From assembly GCA_028829895.1 (NCBI GenBank), contig CM054179.1:37695117-37759116 (forward strand): 64,000 bases of DNA, read 5' to 3'. The notes below the pieces were generated by a model that was not told where the DNA came from, made no database searches, and saw only the letters and a list, made by a program, of their open reading frames with translations. The position numbers and the translations under genes are program-made. Positions 58,767 through 64,000 of the stretch are shown in pieces. Each line of letters opens with the position of its first letter. Within the stretch, counting starts at the first letter, position 1. Origin of the DNA: Sinotaia quadrata. Lineage: Eukaryota > Mollusca > Gastropoda > Architaenioglossa > Viviparidae.

Positions 58767-61585
58767 CAATGCTGTCCAACCTTTTTAGGTTGTGTGCCAC
58801 TAAAAAATGTCATGAGGTCAAGGGCCGAAGGCATCCGGACGCAAAGCCCCTTACGACTGGGGGTGGGGGAGCTGGGAGGAGCTTCGTAAGCTCTCCAGCG
58901 GGATTTGAGCGGAGCCCTAGCCGTAAACGCTTTGGGGAGCATTTGGAATAAAATGTAGTCTGTTTAAAGCTATCTATTGGATACAGTTGCTAAATAAATT
59001 GCTGATAAAGACCTGAAATCACTATTTTCCCTCTCTTGTTTAGCATTCTAAAAACGAATTTCATAACATTGTAAATGTTGTGAAACTTTATATATGTACA
59101 TTGTACAATATGTATGACATGCGGAGTACATTATTTAAAGCCTTCTGAAAGAGAATTTCATAAATTTGTAAATGTTGTAAAACTTTACATATATATATTT
59201 ATTGTACAATATGTTTGACTTGTAGAATACATTATTTAAAGCCTTCTAAAAGAGAATTTCAAAAAATGTGAAACTTTATATATGTACATTGTACAATATG
59301 TATGACATGCGGATTATTTAAAGCCTTCTAAAAGAGAATTTCATAACATTGTAAATGTAAAACTTTATATATGTACAATGTACAATACTATGACATGTAG
59401 AGTACAGTATTTAAAATGTTTTTGTGTTATCCGATGTTTATCAAATTCCAATAGCTTTTAACTAATTAATATATCAATATGAATTTGTATGATGTTAATC
59501 TAAAATTGTTTATTATCACTAACAGTATAACGTGTGTGTGTTTCTAAACAGGTATTCTAAATTATCACTTTATTTAGCTTCAATTTACATCTTCAGTGCG
59601 AAATCTGACCGAATTAAATTAGTTTTATTTTATTTATGGCTGGTACTGAGTTACAGCTGCCTTCATCAGGTTTTCTAAAATTTCGTTTCTTTGATTTGAT
59701 GTTGTTCATGGCAAAAAATCCTGCTCCCAAACATGGTCAAAAGTTTATTGCAGCACTTATATATGTGCGGCAACTCATCAGATGACACGTATTTTATCCA
59801 AAACTCTATTAGCATCGTATCCTTGCGATTATCCCGAAGAGCCATGTTATGTTGCATTTTAATTACTTCGAGCTGCACTACACCTTATCTCCTCCCAGTA
59901 TTTGCAGCCATGACACTGACAGAGAGATCACTTGTGAAAGGATTGTCAACAATAAGCACAATTGGAGCCAAAGGACAAATGTTTTGAAAGTTAACAGAGA
60001 AATCTTATTTCAATTTTTCTAATGATGCATCAAACTATTCACTTTTAATGAAATCACGATTTACTTTTGCAACTTTAGAAAGTGCTGAAAGTGTGTAAAA
60101 TTATATCTTTGTAATTGACTGATAAATAAATCCAACTTTGCTTTAAAGACATGACATGTGGGTATGATTTGGTGAAGCCCTTGTAATTTCAAGTTCAACA
60201 TGCTGAGGTGTTGAGTAATGTCAGTCCAAAATGCACGTCTACAGATAAAAAATGGATTCTGAAAATGAATTAATAGGTCCTCCTTACTTTTCTCCCCAAG
60301 GAAGAGTTTGACCTATTGAATCAGATCCCAGAATCTTGCCAAATCCTTACCTCTGCTTAGCCAACGAGCATTGGTATGTAGAACAAGATCACCATAATTA
60401 GTTTTGTACACTTCAACAAGTGTCTTAAAATGCCGGTGGTTTAAAGATTTAGCCCGAATGAAATTCAAAGTTCAAATTCAAATCCATGACATTTTTCAGT
60501 TCATCGTCTTTCATTTTTGAGCAAAGTGCTTGCTGGTGAATTATGCAGTGGTAGGCTTGGAAATCTGGAAATCAGTATCTTCCTTCAACAAGTCAATCAA
60601 TCCAAATATCTTTTCTACCATTGTTGAGGCACCATCCTTGTTAACTAAAATTAGCTTCTTAATGACAATGTCATTTTTAACAAGCATTCTTTGAGTGCTC
60701 TATAAAGATATTCCCTTTGGGTTGTATCTTTGAGTTGTATCAGTGCCAACAATTATTTAAATGTATTATCTGCATAGAATCTAACCCAAATTGTTAATTG
60801 TTTTCTATCAGTAACATAATATGATTCATCCGAGGCTAAATTAAATCTTCAAATCAAACTGCACCTGATCAAAATATTACTGGATAGCATTGAAACTCGT
60901 CTTGCCATTGTCGGATGAGATAAATTATGTGAAATTTGCTTTTTGATTTAATCTTTTTTCTCAAGCTCAGCAAACAAAGAAGTGGCACATTCTTTAAAAC
61001 ACTGTAAAAGTTTCGCCATCTGAATATGGTTTCTGTGGGGTGTTTTTTTTTTGTAAAACCCTGGTAATTTTCAAGGATGCCTCGTTAACATAGTCACTTG
61101 CACTCATTTGTCGTTGAAAACTATTTTTAGCGGGATGTGTAGATCTCGTTTCAGAATGTCTTCCATCACTTTAGGACCAATTGGATCATTTTTCTCAAAA
61201 TTGTTACGCATGAAAGTGAAGTGTCTCTGCAGATTGGCTTTTTTCAAAACAGCTACGGAATTCTATTAGAGCAAGCACACAGGCTTATCACCCGGCATTG
61301 TGAACAAAAATTCTAGTTCCCATGACGGATTAAACATACGGTTTTCTTCTTTAACTTTCCGATTTCTGTTGACTGGTTCAAACTGGCCATAGGTTGGGGC
61401 CACTGTGTTGTCTTTAATTTGATATGCTTGTCATTTTTCGAGATAGAATTACATTTAAAGTTTTTTAAAAAATCATTACTTTTTTTTTACACAACGTTTA
61501 ACTGAACTCAATAGCAATGACGTCTGCACAACATGTTGACAAAAGAACATAATTATGCTTCTGATAGTGAATCTTAGCTAGTATT
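58767..61585 (-). mobile_element. Decayed hAT transposon (GTF2IRD2/ZBED5-like)
   Basis: The left end begins CAATGCTGTCCAACCTTTTT, a typical hAT terminus, followed by GTGTGCCACTAA. The transposase is on the minus strand. The right end is not clear. If the insertion duplicated 8 bp, the remnants are CGCTAGGG and AGCTAGTA (poor match). The section at 59040-59410 holds three roughly 115-bp tandem repeats. Confidence 0.82.
59640..61400 (-). pseudogene. hAT transposase pseudogene
   Basis: In reverse complement, from 61380 down: KVKEENRMFNPSWELEFLFT then MPGDKPVCLL (N-terminal zinc-finger-like start of the GTF2IRD2/ZBED5/SCAND3 hAT group), two stops, NSVAVLKKANLQRHF, DPIGPKVMEDILKRDLHI, a middle part with LVNKDGASTM and VLHTNARWLSRGKDLARFWD (the conserved H-WLSRG segment) and at the end GAGFFAMNNIKSKKRNFRKP (hAT C-terminal dimerisation motif, F-AM--IKSK-R-R). 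Many stops and frameshifts run through it, so it is dead. It is unrelated to the host CUB/Ig gene and lies antisense to it in intron 8. Confidence 0.88.
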
Positions 61586-62639
61586 ACACAACAGACACAA
61601 GAGAACTAATATTTTTAAAATTAGAGAACTATGAAACAGAACAATATTTAAACAGGGGTTCAATAGTACTAATATTTAAAACAAGTACGACGTTATAAAA
61701 CTGGTTCAATAGCATATTATTTAAACAGATAAGGCATTAAAAACAGACTCATAGAACTAATGTTTAAACAGATAAGGCATTAAAAACAGGTTAAATAGAA
61801 CTAATGTTTACACAGATAAGGCATTCAAAACAGGTTTAATAGAACTAATGTTTAAACAGATAAGGCATTAAAAACAGACTCAATAGAACTAATGTTTAAA
61901 CAGATAAGGCATTAAAAACAGGTTCAATAGAACTAATGTTTAAACAGATAAGGCATTCAAAACAGGTTTAATAGAACTAATGTTTAAACAGATAAGGCAT
62001 TCAAAACAGGTTTAATAGAACTAATGTTTAAACAGATAAGGCATTAAAAACAGGCTCAATAGAACTAATGTTTAAACAGATAAGGCATTAAAAACAGGTT
62101 CAATAGAACTAATATTTAAACAGATAAAGCATTAAAAACAGGCTCAAAAGAACTAATGTTTAAACAGATAAGGCATTAAAAACAAGCTCAATAGAACTAA
62201 TGTTTAAACAGATAAGGCATTAAAAACAGGCTCAATAGAACTAATATTTCAACAGCTAGAACATTACACTAAAGACAAGATGAACTAATACAGCAAACCT
62301 GTAGGAAATTCCAGACACGTCTGTAGAAATCTACAGTAAAGTGTCAGAAATGTCTTCGGGATTTTGTAAACCTAACCTGCTTCTATGGCCTATTTTACTC
62401 TCCTAGTGTTAATGTGCGTTTTGTCATGGGCCGACACATGAATTACTAGTGTCAACGAGCTTGTCGTCTAGGCCTACTTGAGAATGTATTAAAGTTGATA
62501 AACCTATTGTCATTCACATGTCGGCCATAACAACAGGCTTATTGGCACTAATACATTCACATATAGGCCAGGACCACAGACCCGTTCGCATTAATCAATT
62601 CACCCGCCCATATACATCATATGTAAAAATTAATTAATA

Positions 62640-62935
62640 CAGTGGTACGAATGCTCTTATTACCATGAGGTAGCTATTATTGTCTTGTTATCGACGGTCA
62701 TTATTAATGTATTAGTACCAATGATCCTATTATCGAGATATTTTTGTAATATATTAGTCCCAATTAACATATCATCAGGATGTATATATTAATATATTAG
62801 TGCCAATGAACCTATTAGTAGGATGTATATAGTAATATATTAGTGCCAATGAACCTATTCGTAGGATGTATATATTCATATATTAGTGCCAATGAACCTA
62901 TTGTCATTGTACGTATATTAATTAATGAATGATAT
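62640..62935. repeat. 43-bp minisatellite, about 5 units
   Basis: Units with ATATTAGTGCCAATGAACCT and ATTAGTAGGATGTATATA. The left units are diverged. It ends about 95 bp before exon 9. Confidence 0.9.
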
Positions 62936-63030
62936 ATATTACTATTCTGTAGTAGTGCTGAATTATTAAGAGATTCATAAGAGACTTTTACTTGACGTGG
63001 TTCTTGAATTTGTATCTGTTCTCAATGCAG

Positions 63031-63147
63031 ACAAAGTGGCTATGGGAACGCAAGAGAACAAACGAGACTGCGTGGCAAAATTATAATGAAAATGTCGAAA
63101 CTGATGAGCCTCTAATGTTCACTGACAGACCATGCGATCGAATGCAA
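63031..63147 (+). CDS. Exon 9: Ig-like domain 3, middle part
   Basis: Acceptor CTCAATGCAG (ending 63030), donor GTACGT (from 63148), phase 0 to phase 0, 117 bp, 39 codons. It starts TKWLWERKRTNETAW, with the strand-C Trp and an NET glycosylation site, and ends FTDRPCDRMQ with the extra Cys seen also at the end of exon 6 (TPCNLSP). Three codons longer than exon 6. Confidence 0.88.
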
Positions 63148-63832
63148 GTACGTTTATAAACGACTTTTCTTTATAATTAAAAAAGTAATTAAGCAAATGA
63201 CTGACGTAAAATGAAAATCAAGTAATATTATATATTGTCCTCATTATATCATACGAATTTATGGAAAGTAATTTACGGGTGAAATTTACAGTCATGTGCA
63301 TTTTGAAGTATGGGTATAGAGTTGTAATAGTGTCTACGTGCATGTTCATAACTGTTTATTTGTACTTGTGTTAGATATATTTCATAGGTAAATGTGTGTC
63401 TCTTTCGTCTTGCTCACCCTCTGTCCTCTTTACCATTTTGATTATGATTTTCATTTCTGACGGAATCAAACCGTTTATTTCCGATTTAGTCAACAGAAGT
63501 GTTAGATGTTGTTCTGTGTGTAAGATATTCCACCTAGTAGTTCTTTTTTGTTTAATATAGCAATGTTGTCATTTTATTTCTCAGTTAAGAAAATGAAATA
63601 GAAGTCGTTATTTTATTTCTCAGTTAAAAATATGAAATGTGAGCCGCTGTTGTATTTGTAAATTAAACACGTGGCATGTTGATTGAATATTCATGCTCAA
63701 GCTTCCTGTATAGGTTTCTTGCGGCCACGCACTTTATTCTACTGTTTGAGATCTTGGTCTTGTGTTTCAAAACTTTCTCCATCGTGTACATTACGAATGG
63801 TTTGCAAGCTGCAGATTTGTGATTATTCATAG
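63148..63832 (+). other. Intron 9 (685 bp)
   Basis: The shortest intron in the window. Unique sequence, with a two-copy repeat around ATTTTATTTCTCAGTTAA-AA (about 63570-63630). No other feature. Confidence 0.85.
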
Positions 63833-63992
63833 ACCACCAAAATAACGCTCAGAGTGGCCGCGGAGGACATACAACGTGTGTACCGGTGCTATGTTGTCAA
63901 GGAAATGGAAGGACAAACGGAATCATTCGAACATCTTGGTGCTTCTTATATCATAAAAGCGGTCAATGTTATCGAAACACCTGAGGATCCAG
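63833..63992 (+). CDS. Exon 10: Ig-like domain 3, last part (gene continues beyond window)
   Basis: Acceptor GATTATTCATAG (ending 63832), donor GTAAGT (from 63993), phase 0 to phase 1, 160 bp. It reads TTKITLRVAAEDIQRVYRCY, where TLRV is the E strand and VYRCY carries the F-strand Cys. The usual D-G before the Tyr is replaced by EDIQR. It ends with a linker VNVIETPEDP and a split Gly, ready to join another phase-1 exon, so at least one more domain or the membrane segment follows outside the window. Confidence 0.9.
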
Positions 63993-64000
63993 GTAAGTGC

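Larger units (their letters stand above)
58390..62265. repeat. 44-bp minisatellite split by a hAT insertion
   Basis: Units with CAATAGAACTAATGTTTAAA and CAGATAAGGCATTAAAAACA occur at 58390-58766 (diverged, about 9) and 61576-62265 (regular 44-bp spacing, about 15). Between them is the hAT element. Confidence 0.94.
57085..63030 (+). other. Intron 8 (about 5.9 kb)
   Basis: Contains a partial LTR (57225-57440), an unassigned C/A-rich stretch (57440-58385), a 44-bp minisatellite interrupted by a decayed hAT transposon (58390-62265), unique sequence (62270-62640) and a 43-bp array (62640-62930). Confidence 0.85.
19365..63992 (+). other. Gene model: CUB plus multi-Ig-domain protein (ten exons in window, 3' end outside)
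   Basis: Ten exons join without any frame conflict: 19365-19439, 29622-29856, 34353-34471, 38656-39033, 42461-42576, 47910-48017, 50310-50463, 56969-57084, 63031-63147 and 63833-63992 (1,578 bp, about 526 residues). Junction phases are 1, 2, 1, 1, 0, 0, 1, 0, 0 and the last donor is phase 1. Domain order is signal peptide, CUB, atypical Ig, Ig, Ig. CUB and Ig modules both serve ligand binding on secreted or cell-surface proteins, including invertebrate immune receptors, but nothing here identifies the ligand. The transmembrane segment or C-terminus must lie beyond 64000. I do not recognise a named orthologue. Confidence 0.88.

Overview
This is a 64 kb piece of an intron-rich, AT-rich animal nuclear genome. 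The best guess is a mollusc, probably a gastropod, but that rests on general texture (GT-AG introns of 0.7 to 10 kb, abundant CA/TC/GATA microsatellites, a minisatellite in most introns, Jockey/RTE-like LINEs, a GTF2IRD2/ZBED5-like hAT, LTR elements with TG...CA ends) and not on a diagnostic marker gene. No bacterial features, tRNA or rRNA genes were seen. Less than 3 percent of the window is convincingly coding.

Region 1 (1-8.4 kb, + strand) looks like the 3' end of one gene. Three 30-bp microexons with strong splice sites (2169, 2538, 7108) precede a short terminal exon (8137-8184, stop TAA) and an AATAAA signal at 8366. Two of the microexons lie in a long tandem duplication (1-2.29 kb copied at 3544-7229). 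A 40-bp minisatellite inside it has grown to about 40 nearly identical units in the second copy.

Region 2 (8.4-19.3 kb) is intergenic. It holds minisatellites, a broken LINE reverse transcriptase (11.57-12.1 kb), two solo LTRs (12887-14499 and 17413-17930, each with an exact 5-bp target duplication) and a C/A-rich stretch with no assignable gene.

Region 3 (19.36-64.0 kb, running off the right edge) is a second + strand gene, assembled here exon by exon. It has a signal-peptide exon (19365-19439), a CUB domain in two exons (29622-29856, 34353-34471), an atypical Ig-like domain in one exon (38656-39033), and two more Ig-like domains each split over three exons (42461/47910/50310 and 56969/63031/63833). 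All intron phases agree across the ten exons, and the two three-exon Ig modules share the same phase pattern (1-0-0-1) and nearly the same exon lengths. The product would be a secreted or cell-surface CUB-plus-multi-Ig protein; its C-terminus is outside the window. Region 1 may be the tail of a tandem paralogue, but no domain in the window shows this.

The introns are unusual. Most carry a private minisatellite with a period of 29-76 bp, and several of those arrays have been split by transposons: a LINE 3' fragment at 40902-41652, two LTRs side by side at 53626-55959 and 55973-56641, and a decayed hAT at 58767-61585. At two places the minisatellite appears to have started inside LINE coding sequence (32.6-33.0 kb and 51.2 kb).
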